Under the pieces are notes generated by a model that worked only from the letters and a program-made list of their open reading frames with translations, was not told the DNA's origin and did no database searches. From Bemisia tabaci (taxonomy: Eukaryota; Arthropoda; Insecta; Hemiptera; Aleyrodidae), in contig NC_092802.1 in assembly GCF_918797505.1 (NCBI RefSeq), forward strand, positions 9,753,480 to 9,817,479: 64,000 nucleotides of DNA, in the 5' to 3' direction. Shown here in pieces: positions 11,416-23,412 of the stretch (its first letter is position 1; every line of letters begins with the position of its first letter). The position numbers and the translations under genes were made by a program.

Positions 11416-11417
11416 TA

Positions 11418-12182
11418 CCCCTGGCGTAGGGGCATATCTCAATTTCCACGCTCACGTGGAAATTTTCACATATAATCCTTATGCTTTCTGGGGCTCCTAT
11501 AGATATTGAGATACGCCCTAACATCAGATGAGCGACAAAATATATCATCGAAAGGCGCACGAAAAATCGTAACTTTTGTTTTTGGAGTGTGAGTTTCAAG
11601 GACTATACTCCTCTGATTTTTCACGCCGGGATCCTAGACAATAACACGTATTTTTTGGCATGTTCGCCACTACTTTACACAGCAACTAGATGCAACGGAT
11701 TCAAAGCAATAACATCGCGCAGCCATCAATATTTAATGAGCACCCTATCATCCAGTGCTCTCTACTCCACTCATAATTACTCGTCACTTCAGTGCAAAAG
11801 CACAGTAAAAGCTCCCCGTGCCTATCTGAGACTCAATATCGCACTCATTCGTGCGCGTCAAACGATCCTAGAAAGCCTCGGTTACACTATATCAAAGACA
11901 ATAATGGAATTGATTCGAAATGATCGACCTTTTCCGAAATAATAGCAAGCTACCCGGCACTAAAACTAGCGCTCCAATGCACGTGCATTAGCTAGGCGAG
12001 AGGCTTTTGCGGGTCAGTCAGGTGAAAAATCATATGCTGGAGTCAAAATCAGGAAAGGGTTGCCACTTTTAATGCAGTAAGATTGTGGAATAATGCTGCG
12101 TATACACTATTTTTGGAAAAATTAAGTAGGAAGTACACCAAAAGAGGCGTTGTTTATATATAGGAATTTATTCTTGATATGT
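11418..12182. other. No supported gene; one unrecognised open frame
   Basis: A 117-codon frame at 11589-11942 is the only longer frame. I recognise no domain, signal peptide or repeat in it, and its codon use does not stand out. It could be a chance frame or a host exon fragment. Confidence 0.3.
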
Positions 12183-12230
12183 ACTTCCGGATGCATTTCG
12201 GGATCACTTATCCCATCTTCAACAAGATTA
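12183..12230 (-). other. Hammerhead-like RNA motif, instance 2
   Basis: The minus strand reads TTGAAGA, T, GGGAT, AAGTG, ATCCC, GAAATGCAT, CC. The GGGAT/ATCCC stem is fully paired and differs in sequence from the other instances, while TGAAGAT and CCGAAATGCAT are conserved. The first core base is T rather than C. Confidence 0.45.
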
Positions 12231-12876
12231 TGGTTACTATTTTTTGGAGGAAATCAAAGTCACAGATACCAAAAATTACAGTAACACTGCGCAAATATAA
12301 GCCTCGTTCTCATCCAATGCTCATAGTGGATTCCAGGTCCGATTGTCATTTCCAGTCGTAGTTACAATGTCCTTGGTATCATTAACCGTTAAACTAGGGC
12401 ATTGAATAAAAGTAAACAATTGTCAATATGTACAAGGTAGGAGTCCTTTATTGTTCTTTACTTACAATTAGTAAAATTCATGTGTTTACGTTTAAAAAAA
12501 GTCATAAAGAAATTACCATAAAAATTCTGTTAAATTACTTACATTCATGCTAAACACAAAATAAACTGCAACATCTAAGATAAAACTGAAATACGTGAGG
12601 CTCATACAAATCATACTCTATGATAAAAAAATCATAAAAGTGGCCACTAGTTTTTGTTAAAATCTACTATAGCTGACAGATGATCCTAAAAAATTAGCAG
12701 TCTCTTCCATTTTAACCCATACACCTAAAATATCTACATGCAATTGTACAATCTGGTAACCCTACTGAAATGAAATGTAGAAAAAACTTTCAAAAGCACG
12801 AGATGGTTTTTCAACGTGATAAAGAACAAAAATGGTTTTATAACTCTGATATTTTCACAGGTTTTTTAAAGGTTTG
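12231..12876. other. No feature recognised
   Basis: AT-rich sequence with no coding frame above 60 codons and no clear repeat ends. Confidence 0.5.
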
Positions 12877-13081
12877 CACAGAAAAAAATAGATGATGCTG
12901 ATGACAGAACCTCCTGTTCACAGGGTTCCTGCAGTTTCTTTGTTACACTTACAAAATTTTTCTGTTGTGAGAACAGAACTTCGGTCGCGGGAACAGAGTA
13001 CTTTGTCCTCACAACGGAAGCTTCTGTGACTGTTACAAAAGAAGTGCAGGAGCCCTGTGAACATAACTATTTTTTTCAGTG
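12877..13081. mobile_element. Family D element with CAC(A/T)G ends
   Basis: CACAGAAAAAAATA at the left and TATTTTTTTCAGTG at the right form the ends. Inside, GTTCACAGGGTTCCTGCAG at the left is mirrored by GTGCAGGAGCCCTGTGAAC at the right. An open frame starting at 13026 begins inside the right arm and runs into unique sequence; it is probably spurious. Confidence 0.65.
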
Positions 13082-13568
13082 TGGTCTACAAACTTTACAA
13101 GTTTTTTTTGGTTTTTTACTTTCTCGCTCCCCTAGTTTTTGTTTGTTTTTGTTTTTTGTTTTAACAGCCAATACTGCTCTGCCTCCCCTGTCAAATGACA
13201 AATGGGATTTTCGAAGTGGTCGGGGAAACAGTGGAGCGGTGTGTCACGGAGCCGCGTTTGGGGTGACAATAGCGCATGAAATATTAAGGGGGCCTGTTGG
13301 GGGAGGGGGGGAGGCTGGACGGGGATGCGGAAATATTAGTCGGCCGACCGCAGATTCATCATGCGCGGCGCGACGAGACGAAATGACGACGCGACAGGGC
13401 ACGCATGAGGCCCACCAGTCGTCCCCAGAAATGCAAATCGAACTCCATTTTGCATCGCATATAGTTGCATGGGGGTAAAACGTCGTATAAAATGGCTACT
13501 TTCTAGTTTTGCATTTTTCAAGGGATTAGTCTGTTGAGATGGAGAGACAGTGTGCCTATAATGGACCA

Positions 13569-13660
13569 CTAGTTAGTTAGTTAGTTAATTAATTAATAAA
13601 CCTAACCTAACCTAACCTAACCTAACCTAACCTTACCTAATCTAACATAATCTAACTCGA
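13569..13660. repeat. Telomere-like (CCTAA)n tract
   Basis: Six perfect CCTAA units (13601-13630) are followed by decaying variants (CCTTACCTAATCTAACATAATC). They are preceded by TTAG repeats at 13572-13585. The complement TTAGG is the usual arthropod telomere unit. A weaker TAACCT-like stretch lies at 49618-49650. It is too short to be a telomere and is probably an interstitial tract. Confidence 0.7.
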
Positions 13661-14498
13661 TAAATCGGTAAAAATATGGTCAAAATTGAATTCTATACGA
13701 AAGGCAGTTCATTCTTCAATACCTAGGACCACTAGACAAGTACGAGTTAAAGCATCCTTATGTATAAGCTGTCTTTAAAATTGCACAGATAACACGACTG
13801 CCGTGCTGAGTAACTAAATCGTATAATCATTTGAATGTTATTAAATTTATTATTCGAGAAAATTTGAAACGCGTTAAGCCACATCAGGTAGTGCCAAATT
13901 TAATTTCGCAATTTAATTTTTTACATGAAAACGGTTGTGTTGATTTTTTTGCAAATTTCGGTGAATTTTTTGCATGGTACAAAGCTAATTCTTCAAGAAT
14001 TTCAAAGGGATTTGCACAGACGATCTTTTCTGAAAAAAATTAAATTGCTCACTTAAATTTGGCAATAGCTGATGTGGCTTGGTTCCTTTCTGCTTAACAC
14101 GGTCCACTTATTCTTGAAGATAGTTATGAATATTTTTCATTGAAATTTTGATATAAAGCACAGTATAATTTCAGCAAAAATATGATAAGGCGGTGTGGTG
14201 ATGTCAATTTATGAAGAATGAAACCTAGCTTTCGAGATATTGCTCACAGCTCACGGATTCTTTTCCTCGTCTCTCTGCTCCCTCTTAGGATTTCTGAAGA
14301 GGTTGACAGCGAAACGTAATCCATCAACGTCAAGCATTATGATCAGTCAACCTCCATAAAGACTCTGACTGAAATTTGTCTTATAGTTGACTTCCATTCA
14401 AATAAATGCGCGTAAAAGAAAACATTTTGAGTGAAAGGATGCTTATCAGATTTAAAGAGGAAAAGGATTTACTCGATATGCACTTGGAATGAATGGGT
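13661..14498. other. No feature recognised
   Basis: The short frame at 13831-14043 has no recognisable domain. AGGACCACTAGACAAGTACG near 13727 resembles the start of repeat L. Confidence 0.4.
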
Positions 14499-14919
14499 GG
14501 GTGGTTTCACGATAACCGGAATAGTTTTGTCGCCGTAACAGACAACACATATTTCGGTCATATTTTTAGTAGAAATGATAATCACTCGATTTTTTTGCAT
14601 CAATTTTCAAAGGATTACGTATTATAACGCTTTCTAATGATTTATTGCTCTCCTTCTCAATTAATATTATATAAATTCCGAAAATGCGCTGACTGTTATG
14701 CGGTAAAAAGTCAGCGTAATAGACAGCACATTTTTGGCCATTTATATATTAAAATTGAAAAGTAGGGCGATAAATCGTTGAAATGCGTTATAACTTGCAA
14801 CCCTGTGTAGATTAATGAAAAAAAAAAATCGAGTGATTATCATTACTACTAAAAATATGACCGAAAAATGTGTCGTCTGTGACGGCGACGAAACTATTCC
14901 AGTTATCGTGAAACCACCC
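14499..14919. repeat. Foldback element, 420 bp
   Basis: GGGTGGTTTCACGATAAC at 14499 pairs with GTTATCGTGAAACCACCC ending at 14919. Pairing continues for about 100 bp (AATGATAATCACTCGATTTTT / AAAAATCGAGTGATTATCATT), leaving a central spacer of roughly 200 bp. No coding sequence was found. Confidence 0.8.
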
Positions 14920-16791
14920 GCGTGATGATTGAGGATAAATCATCACTTCTGGATCGATTAAAGCCATGGTTTTTAACTTTGGATACTATAACTTCGGGTA
15001 CCAATCGAAGAACAATATAGGGGTATAAAGTAAAAACAACTCATTTGAAGAGCCCAGTACTTTCAATTGCATTAAAGAATCCTTAAAATATGTGCGGAAA
15101 GTGTTAAACTTTTTCTTACTGATTTTTCTAATTAGTCGATATTCTCGTATTTACTGCGGCCGTTTTGAGCTGACCATCGCTCATTTTTAGGTGTTTAAAC
15201 ATTAGAAATTAGAGGATAGAATTTAAAAATTAAATAAATCGCTAAGAAAAAGTTTCACACCATCCTGATAATAATGTGCCTGATAAAGTAAACCAACAAA
15301 GTGATTTAAAATACGTGCTGAAAATTTAAAAAATATATTTGCAGTCACAGAAAAATTCCGAGAAAAATATTAGTAATTTCTAGAGAGACTATTGCTAATT
15401 CCAACCAAAGTAAATTGAAAAGCAAGAATCATTCTTTAATTTGAATTATGTAAATAGAGAGAGAGAGAGAAATGAGATGCAGCCTTTATAATTCGCAGAT
15501 GGTTGGAGCAATTCAAATGAAGAAAATCTATGTATTTTCATTATCTTCCAATAATTTATTCATCATTAGCTTTTTTGGATATCTTCTTGAAAAGGTAAGT
15601 AGCTTTTGTGTGCGGTCACTAAAGATACCCAACTCAGATATGGTTTCAGTGTAAAAGTAGATGTCCATAAAACTAACACTTTCTGAAGATGCAATACAAT
15701 TCCGCAATTTAACAACCGCGTGCTTGAAAGGATAAAAATAAACCAAAATTAGTATTCAAAAATAATAATTTTAAAGGCGCTTGGATCTAATATTTCTGTG
15801 AACATTTCGGAAATAATCCTGTAACCTGACCTTCTCTTTCACAGGAGAACTCTTCCAAAATCCAAAGCTGATTTTTGGAGGCTCGAAGACACAACTTTAT
15901 AACATGCAATGTGCAAAGTACAAGTACTTCAATGAATGGATCCCTGGTCTGTAAATTATAGGGTTTTAACAAAAGCTTTGGTGCTGAACTTGATAGTTTT
16001 CATGGAAAAAATTCTCATTTCAAGTGTTAGTTTAAACATGGAATGTCAGACTTCTGGATCAGTCTCGAGCTGTAAATAACACATTTAAATCGTCAACCCA
16101 CGTTAAGCTATCTGAGAAAATACATTGAAACGATATTTGCTCGTAGCGTATACAAAAACTACCTGAAAAACATTTGCAAAAGCACGGTCCCCTATTGGAA
16201 GAACTTTCTTCACCGCAGGCGCTCGCATGCAACTATTCGGCCATGCGAGTTGTGCACAGTATCAATCCGTTTTGAAGGCGGAATGTGTTGCGTGCACTCT
16301 TTTTGTTTGCTGCAGGGCGCTCACTTATTACAGGCTAAATTTAGGGTTTGCAGCAGGTGGTAAATGCTATTGAGTTTTGTTCTACCATGATTGCCTGTGA
16401 AATTACTTGATGATGTCATCGATTGAGGTATCGCTGATTCGAATGATGAGTTTTTCCGCATAAAAAAATTGCAGAAGAATGAATCTTGGTTCAACAAGGA
16501 GTGCTGAATTCTCATGGTGTTTTTGTGGTGTTCAAATTACAGGCAAAACCCGTTACTTTATAACGTATAAGTTGACTTCGGTATATCGTATTCTAAGTAA
16601 AAGTTAGATAAGGAATGAATGGAAGTTCATAATTCCGTACCCTGTCTGGTGATCCATTATGCTTTCCATGGTTGTTGTACGAGTAATTGCAATCTCATGC
16701 AGCTTTTTTATATTTTTAGATATCGTTGATGCCAAATATGTGTGACTCAATTCATCCAATGTTCCATAATTTTTTTTGTATTCAGGGTATT
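14920..16791. other. No feature recognised
   Basis: A (GA)n run at about 15459-15471 is the only simple repeat. Open frames of 60-72 codons (15472-15654, 15528-15746, 15787-15972, 16321-16515) show no domain. Confidence 0.45.
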
Positions 16792-17751
16792 TGAATCAGT
16801 GAGAACGGAAACGCACCAACTCGGAAAAATGAAAGTAATTAAGAAACACACAAAATTGCTCCGTAGATGAAGACATTTGTGGAAGAAAAAAATTTTGGTG
16901 CTAAAATGCAAGCATTTAAGAACAATCGAGGAGCTTTCCGGAAAAAGGGCACATGGCAAAAAATTGCTCTTGAGAGAAATGCATTTGAACTTTCGATACA
17001 TACTCCAGGGCCACTGTCAGTGACTTACGTTCGAAATCGGGAGTCCAAGCGTTGCCTACGAGAATGGAGAGGCCGTAACTACGATTCTGTGACGTCACAC
17101 TAGTAGATGAAACTCGGCCGCGGTTTAACACGCGTTCTTATGGGAGAACGCTTGCCGCGCGATGATTTCTCGCCGATATCTCTTTCAGGGTTGATCTGAC
17201 GCAAAATTTCATAAGAACCGTTTAGAAAGAAGATAAAATTTCACTTTAGAAAACTAACTAGTTCATTTGTGACATTGTCTAAATATCGAGGAAATGAATG
17301 CGTAATACCGAAAATCGTTACTCCACTCAGATTCAAACGGGCCGCTCGCGCAACTTCGGCCGATCGAGAGCCACTCTGATTGGTCCACGCAGCGACTGCC
17401 TCACTCATCGATGCACTGATGACCCGGAGATGCTTGTTGTTTTCGGTAAATATCTACTAGCTTGACGTCACAGAACTGACTAGTTACGGCCTCTCCATTC
17501 TCGTAGGCAACGGTCCAAGCTGCGATGACAGGTACCATCAGTGGCCAGAAAGTAAAGATGGAAACTTAAAAGGCATTTTTCTCAACGCGATTTTTTTCTA
17601 TGTGCCCTTTTCCCGGAAAAATCCTCAATTCAAAGGTCCAAGTTGTAACAGATTCGCTAACTTCAATGATCTTATGCAGATTGACCGTTTTGAATAAAAA
17701 TTGAGCATTTTCGAGTTACCGAGTTAGTGTGTTTTCGATCTCACTGATTCA
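16792..17751. repeat. Older palindrome interrupted at its centre
   Basis: The outer left arm GAATCAGTGAGAACGGAAAC with CAACTCGG (16792-16830) matches the reverse complement of 17713-17751. Further in, GGAAAAAGGGCACATGGC (about 16939) and GGGCCACTGTCAGTG (about 17010) match the complement of GTGCCCTTTTCCCGG and CAGTGGCC at 17540-17620. Arms of about 250 bp are visibly diverged. The 463-bp foldback at 17050-17512 occupies the centre. Confidence 0.7.
17050..17512. mobile_element. Foldback element with 7-8 bp target duplication
   Basis: CGTTGCCTACGAGAATGGAG at the left and its perfect complement at the right (ending 17512). The repeats continue through GGCCGTAACTA, and GTGACGTCA follows on both sides. 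Direct repeats GTCCAAG lie immediately outside at 17043-17049 and 17513-17519, extended to 8 bp by a following C. A 7-8 bp duplication suits hAT-like transposases, an inference only. No coding sequence is present. Confidence 0.8.
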
Positions 17752-18396
17752 TTCTATCCCATTATCAGTAAAAAAACAAATAAAAAATAAAAAAAACCAA
17801 ATGGTTTGTTAGTCTCCATGATTATTTACTTATTATTAAAAGAAAATATTGATTGGCCTCTCCAAAAACAAAACAAAACAAGCAATCCTGAAATGCTGCA
17901 AATCGCAACGACGCGACACAGTAAAAAAAAAAAAAAAATAACGAAAATCCGGCAATGCCAAGACCGCGGACAGTTTCCGCAACGTGCAATATTAATGATT
18001 GCTCAGTGTTAACCTACAATTTTGTCGGTTCCGTTTTTGGAGAGGTTGATTTCAAAGGTCAATGGTCAGCGCCGCTCCTCGATGCTCAAACAATGTCCAA
18101 CCTGCCACCCAGAGGAATAAATTGGCACGGCCTCGTGCATTCATTCGGTGCTCAATTATTCACGGAGGCAACCGAATTCGACCGCGATGGGACTGTTGAA
18201 ACCAGCCAACGATTCCGCAGGACCATAAACTTTTTAAGACTTAAACAATTCAGGGATTTATGCGATAAAAATTACACAAACTGATTGCGGTGGACGCACG
18301 GGTCGTAAGACAGTATGTTGGAGTTTTTTTTTTGCCAACGTGCGTTTAAAATTCAGCATAGAGCTTTAAATCTCAACACAGAAGGAAGAAGCACAT
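17752..18396. other. No supported gene; one unrecognised open frame
   Basis: A 109-codon frame at 17955-18284 starts just after an A-run (about 17924-17940). I recognise no domain. It could be a chance frame, or an exon or gene remnant. Confidence 0.3.
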
Positions 18397-18521
18397 ATGA
18401 GCACAGTTTCCCCTCAAAGAGATATGCTGTTTTCTGTAACGCGTTTGCAGTTGCCTTCCTGAATAGATGTAACTAGTGTTGCACCAAGCAGCATATCTCT
18501 TTGAGGGAAAACTGTGCTCAT
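18397..18521. repeat. Inverted repeat with ATGAGCACAGTTT arms
   Basis: ATGAGCACAGTTTCCCCTCA through GATATGCTG (18397-18429) is mirrored by CAGCATATC through GTGCTCAT (18489-18521). Arms are about 33 bp with one mismatch, and the spacer is about 60 bp. Confidence 0.75.
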
Positions 18522-18530
18522 AACTGTGTA

Positions 18531-18602
18531 CACTCTTTTCACACTTCTTTCCACACTTCGTTCCACACTTCTTTCCTCACTTCTTCCCATGCTTTTTTCC
18601 GT
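18531..18602 (+). repeat. Minisatellite of about 12-bp CACACTTCTTTC units
   Basis: About six variant copies of CACACTTCTTTC (CACTCTTTT, CACACTTCTTTC, CACACTTCGTTC, CACACTTCTTTC, CTCACTTCTTCC, CATGCTTTTTTC) run head to tail. Confidence 0.75.
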
Positions 18603-21600
18603 ATTATTCTAAAAGCGTGTATCGTGACTCCTCTACATTGAAATAGAAATTTCACGTTCAAGTTCACATAAAGTTAACTACGCTGGCGTTATTTCATTAT
18701 TACACTAAAAATTGACGTGATTAACAGATCTTAATTTAATTAAGTAAGGGATATGAGATTGAATGATTCTTCCCAAATATAAGGCAACAATAAATGTAAT
18801 TTTCCTCCAAAATTTTAAACAAACTTTAAGGATCAGGTGTATTTGCCCTCCTATTTCAACATATAAGTCAAATACGATTCAAAATTTTTGTTGCTCCGGC
18901 TACAGAAAATACTATGCAGAAATTATGAATATTCGGGAAATGAATTTACGATACCTACGTGACGGTGTCGATGTATTTGTCATGATTAGTAGTATGAAGG
19001 GAATAAAAAGTGCATAAAGGTGTAGTTTCCAGAAATCGTATAATTTTTATGGATTTGAAATGGTTTATTTCTTGTGCATGTTCCTCACCTCTTTCTGAAA
19101 TCCTAAATTGTTTTTTTCGATTATAAAACTCATCAAGTCTACAATTGTAATAGATTGAAGGAAATGTATGTCTGCATAACAATAGCTACTGTCAAAACAT
19201 ATCTCTTCGATATACGTCATAGCTTTCTCATCAAATATCTTGATTCAGCATCATGTTGTGCTGCACTCTACTTTCTCGCGTAATACATGACATTTTTTTT
19301 TTAAGAAGACAACTCCGATTCTTCAATAGTTAATATTAGTAGCTATCATATTTATATTTATGGTTAAATAATGCACACATTATGTACAGTAACAACAAAA
19401 AAGTTACTTTTCAGTTTTTTTCTTCTCCTCCTCCTTTTAGTTTTTAAGCCGTCCTATCGAACGTTATAGCATTTTTAAAGTTTTTTCCAATTTTTACTCC
19501 ACATTTCTCTGCATTTGCTTAACTTTCACGTTGTATATCCTCTAAGGGCCATTAAAAATGAAAAAGTCACAGAAAGTTTTTTTTGGAATGGCATTGAGCT
19601 GAGTTCGACCTTCAAATATTACACAGTTTATCATTGAAGTTTTCTAATCCTATACGGCATCACCGTTCCTGTAGAGTGAAGATACTTCCGGCACGCGAAT
19701 CATAGTTATATGAATTTCATGGATTTTATTATTGGTGTGAATGCTAACTTCGACTTTAAAATTTACGTAAGAAAACCTTTCAAGCGTAGAATCTCATACA
19801 AGGGAGGTTGGAAAATAACACGCCCCCAATCATCAAACGTCACATCGTTGAAGAGGTATTACCCTCTCCACGCACATGCAAAGCTGCTAATCGATATCTA
19901 GTCGTATGATGGTCGCACGGCAAAAAGGCGCGACTACAATATAAGATGAGCCCTCTTGATACGTATTTCCATTCTCTCTAAGGCTCATGGAAACATATAG
20001 GTATGTAATTTTCTTCTCTAAGTTTGGGAGAAGCTGCCCTCAACGCATGATCAACATAAAATGGAAAGGGAAGAGTCTTTGACGATGCCATTCTACCAGT
20101 ATTTAAAATTACGGCTGCATTGAATTGTTTCATAATTTTTCCACATTAATATGTTCCCAGGGATGCCATCTAATCTTTAAAATTACCATTCTTCCATTTG
20201 TAAGAGGAAAAGTCCATAAGTATGCGCAGAAATATAACTGTTTCTTTTTTTTTTAAAAAAAATTTAGGATTTTTTTTGCATTTTTGCTCAGCCGACCAAT
20301 GTACGTGATGGAGTGAGTGAAAGACACGATGGCAAAGAACAGGAATAATAAAAATATTTCTTGGGAGTTGATCATCAAACATGAATTGAAATATTATTGA
20401 TAATTCGAAGAATATATACGATTATTAAAATTATTTTATTTTATTTTTTTCTTATTCTTGCTGCTATATTGGAATGAAAAAACTCCGGTTCAAAGCACAG
20501 TTGTGCTCACTTGAAATTCTGCATGGGAGTTACCACATTTTTAACGGGTTTTTTATTTTGAAATTGATCATTGTTCACGCCTTTATTATTTAATTTGACT
20601 TCTATCTGAACTGTGACTGATCAAGAAAAAGTATAATATTGTTGAAATATAGTTATTTTTTAATATAGCTGAAAAAAGGTTAAATTTAGAAGATTTCCAC
20701 TGAAAATATGGATGCACATACGCAAGAGTGAAAATTTGCCACATGCAACGGTGTTAAATGTCCTACATTTGGAAAAGTAATTTTATTTTGCATTAATATT
20801 TACATCAAATCGAAAGGATGCATTCATTAAAAAATGTCACGCAGGATTTTTACAATAATTATTCGGGGGAAAATATTTGTGCTCAGAATTTTGTTTAATT
20901 GAACCGCGTGGTTTTGATTCGTTTATTTTCATCCGAAAATTTCAACTTTTATCGTTTTTCAATTGAAATTCATTCTAAAACAATATTTAAGAAGTGGCTC
21001 CTACATGCGCGTACACACTTACAGATACGTCTGCAACGTATGCAGGTGCATAGAATGTTTAGATATGTATACGCATTTCAAATGAATAAATTTTGAAAGT
21101 TTTCCAAGTCCATATCTAGACACACGCACTCCAATGATCGAGTAAAAGTCTTGGTATGATTTTGATGAATGCAAAAGCTGTATGGGAATGCTCTTTCTAA
21201 AAGCAATAATGACCCAAAGCATGGAAGTCTCTCAAGATATTAGTTAAAGCATTCAAAATCCATTGGATTGATTAAAATGAATAGGTGAAATTATTTTAGT
21301 TTCCCGTTCACGGGGGAAAAGATCGTGCTATTTCTTGAAAATTCGCAAGTACCTATAGAAAACCCTTTTAGGTATCGAAGATTATTTATGATACCAATGT
21401 GATCATAAATCTGATGATAAATGCATTTCTTCAAAATTCTATTTAAACTCTAAAAACTCGTATAGATTCATGAACCGTGATTGTTGTAAGTTGGGGGGGG
21501 GGGGGGTGGTAACTCCTTGCAGTTTGACAAAAACCATCAGCTTTTATCATGATTCATTTTGGTAAACACGCGATGTTTTACGGACTCATAATTTCGTGAA

Positions 21601-22349
21601 AGATACATGCATGCATATTTTGCAAGATAATAGTTAAATCAGGCATCTTGTTAAATTCCTAGACAAACAATCAAATTTTGTAGGCCAGCATTATTTTGAA
21701 AATGATACCTTGATTTTTTCAGCATTTTGAACGAAAAGTTGACGACAATACCAATTTTTTTTTAAATTTGATGGCTCAAAATGTTTCTCATTATTTTTTC
21801 CATCAAACTTTTAGAACATCCATGTTTTATAAAATATGAGACAATTTTGAGGCAGATGCTCATTTGGAGCTAAAGATTTAAGAAAGGAAGGGATTTTTAG
21901 GAATATTTAGGTAATAATCGCACAAGCACAACATAGATCGTGTCTCTGTGCATATTTGCATACTTTTTCATTCAAAAATTAATAAAAACATTGAAAAAAG
22001 TTATTCATAAAATTGATTGTATGCCAAAGCACTTGGCAATAAGCCTGTTTTGACTTTTCCAAAGTTTTACTGCACCCCTATTTTCTTTTCTTTTATAAAA
22101 AGCATGATTGTTTTGTTCCTTACTGATCAAAAATCTACAAGTTCTTGGACATTCTGCGATAACATTTTGAAAAAAAAAAATCAAATGGGCGTATTTATGA
22201 TAAAGGTGACGGTGAACAAAATAATTCAATCAAGAGGAACTACACGGGACGCGAATCCCATGCATGTAGTTCCTTTCAATTTTGACACATTTCTTCCTAG
22301 GATACGTGTGTCCAGATTAATGGTAACATCGATAACCAATTTTTAACTT
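18603..22349. other. Long AT-rich stretch without recognised features
   Basis: No open frame exceeds 109 codons, and none shows a known domain. A G run lies at 21491-21504. I see no repeat ends shared with the families described elsewhere. Any host intron or intergenic role cannot be judged from this sequence alone. Confidence 0.4.
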
Positions 22350-22411
22350 GATTTGACAAAAAATTAGCGGAGATGCATGAAATAACAAAATTGTGTTTCA
22401 ATTAATATTAA

Positions 22412-22450
22412 CGTACCAATGCATTTCGGCAAACACTGTCATCGGGGTAC
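22412..22450 (-). other. Hammerhead-like RNA motif, instance 3 (left arm)
   Basis: The minus strand reads CCGATGA, CAGTGTTTGCC, GAAATGCAT, T. The outer pairs GTACC/GGTAC are perfect, as a stem I would need. The first core position carries C for T relative to CTGATGA, and the hairpin stem is weak. Confidence 0.35.
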
Positions 22451-22599
22451 AACTTACGAACACACATAAAATTACCAAAACACAGTAATGAAAAGTAACA
22501 TATTGGTTGAGAAAGGAGCAAGTTATAATTTACAAAATTTTGTTTTTTACTGTGTCCCTTATATTAATGTGTTTTGTTAATTTTATGTATTTTGTAAGT

Positions 22600-22642
22600 T
22601 GCGCCCTGATGATGACGTTTGCCGAAATGCATCGGTATGTTA
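22600..22642 (+). other. Hammerhead-like RNA motif, instance 4 (right arm)
   Basis: CTGATGA (22606-22612), TGACGTTTGCC, GAAATGCAT, C. One base (A for G) spoils an otherwise GGC/GCC stem. The CTGATGA and GAAATGCAT elements match the 59.9-kb instance. Confidence 0.4.
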
Positions 22643-22874
22643 GATTAATTTAATACAAATTAATAAGTTCATGCATCCGGGCTAATTTTTTGTCAAGTCA
22701 TACTAGGATCGCATTTAGAAAAAAGGTACCAGCGCAATTACAATGTTGTAAAAATGTTGCTTATTTTTAAAAAGCTAGAAATCTCTCAAAATAGCAAATA
22801 CTTTCTGTTTCGCACCAAAAATATTAAAGAAAAAAAATTGAAAGGAAAATAAGAATGCAAATTTTAATACTGTA

Positions 22875-23084
22875 CACTGAGAAAAATATGGTAGATTTCA
22901 CCAGACTCTGACACAGTGATATGAGAATGGTAATAAACACCAATCTCTACGGTAGCATTTACCATATTATGGTAAGTATCAGTATCCTTGTGAGTACTAC
23001 CATAATTCTGGTTATTTTCACTAAATGGTATCACTGTGTAAAAACTAGTAGACTTATAGATGTTACCATACTTTTTTTTCAATG
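22875..23084. mobile_element. Family C element with TA duplication
   Basis: TA then CACTGAGAAAAATATGGTAG at the left; CCATACTTTTTTTTCAATG then TA at the right (22873-22874 and 23085-23086). Related degenerate copies lie at 9332-9466 and 62864-63060. Non-coding. Confidence 0.75.
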
Positions 23085-23181
23085 TACATTGTACATACGT
23101 TGACTAAACTCAACAGGAAAAAAGTAGTTGTACGATTTTGAAGACACTGTAATCGCGCTGGTTCCTTTTCGCTAAATACGA

Positions 23182-23412
23182 CACTGAAAAAAAAAAAACA
23201 CATTGGATCTGAGTCCAGACTGTTGGAAACATTGACAAGAAAAAATACTCTTGGTTCAATCGGATTTTTGCTTGAATCAAAACGAAATCCGCTTAAATTA
23301 AGAGGCCTTGTTCTTGATTTAAGCTAGATTCTGATTGAATCAAGAGTACTTTTTCTTGTCGATGTTTTTAAGAGTTTGGACTCTAGATCCAATGTGTTCT
23401 TTTTCTCCAGTG
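23182..23412. mobile_element. Family A MITE, copy 3
   Basis: CACTGAAAAAAAAAAAACAC at the left and CCAATGTGTTCTTTTTCTCCAGTG at the right, with the standard internal arms in the opposite relative order to copies 2 and 5. The translation starting at 23335 reads through the right arm and is not a gene. Confidence 0.85.

Larger units (their letters stand above)
22350..22702. repeat. Foldback element carrying two hammerhead-like motifs
   Basis: TTTGACAAAAAATTAGC with GATGCATGAA at the left mirrors TTCATGCATC with GCTAATTTTTTGTCAAGTC at the right. Inside, AATGCATTTCGGCAAAC (22419-22435) mirrors GTTTGCCGAAATGCAT (22617-22632). Arms of about 120 bp are partly diverged. Non-coding. Confidence 0.75.

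Noticed and set aside
11324..11599. 91-codon minus-strand gene
   Set aside because: Its C-terminal part is translation of a family A arm.
13026..13478. 150-codon gene
   Set aside because: It begins inside the right arm of a family D element, crosses a low-complexity G-rich stretch, and has no recognisable domain.
17955..18284. 109-codon gene
   Set aside because: No domain, no supporting start or splice context, and no second copy to show constraint; left as unrecognised sequence.
22600..22642. Canonical hammerhead ribozyme
   Set aside because: An extra base follows CTGATGA and the stem II pairing is imperfect, so it is reported only as hammerhead-like.
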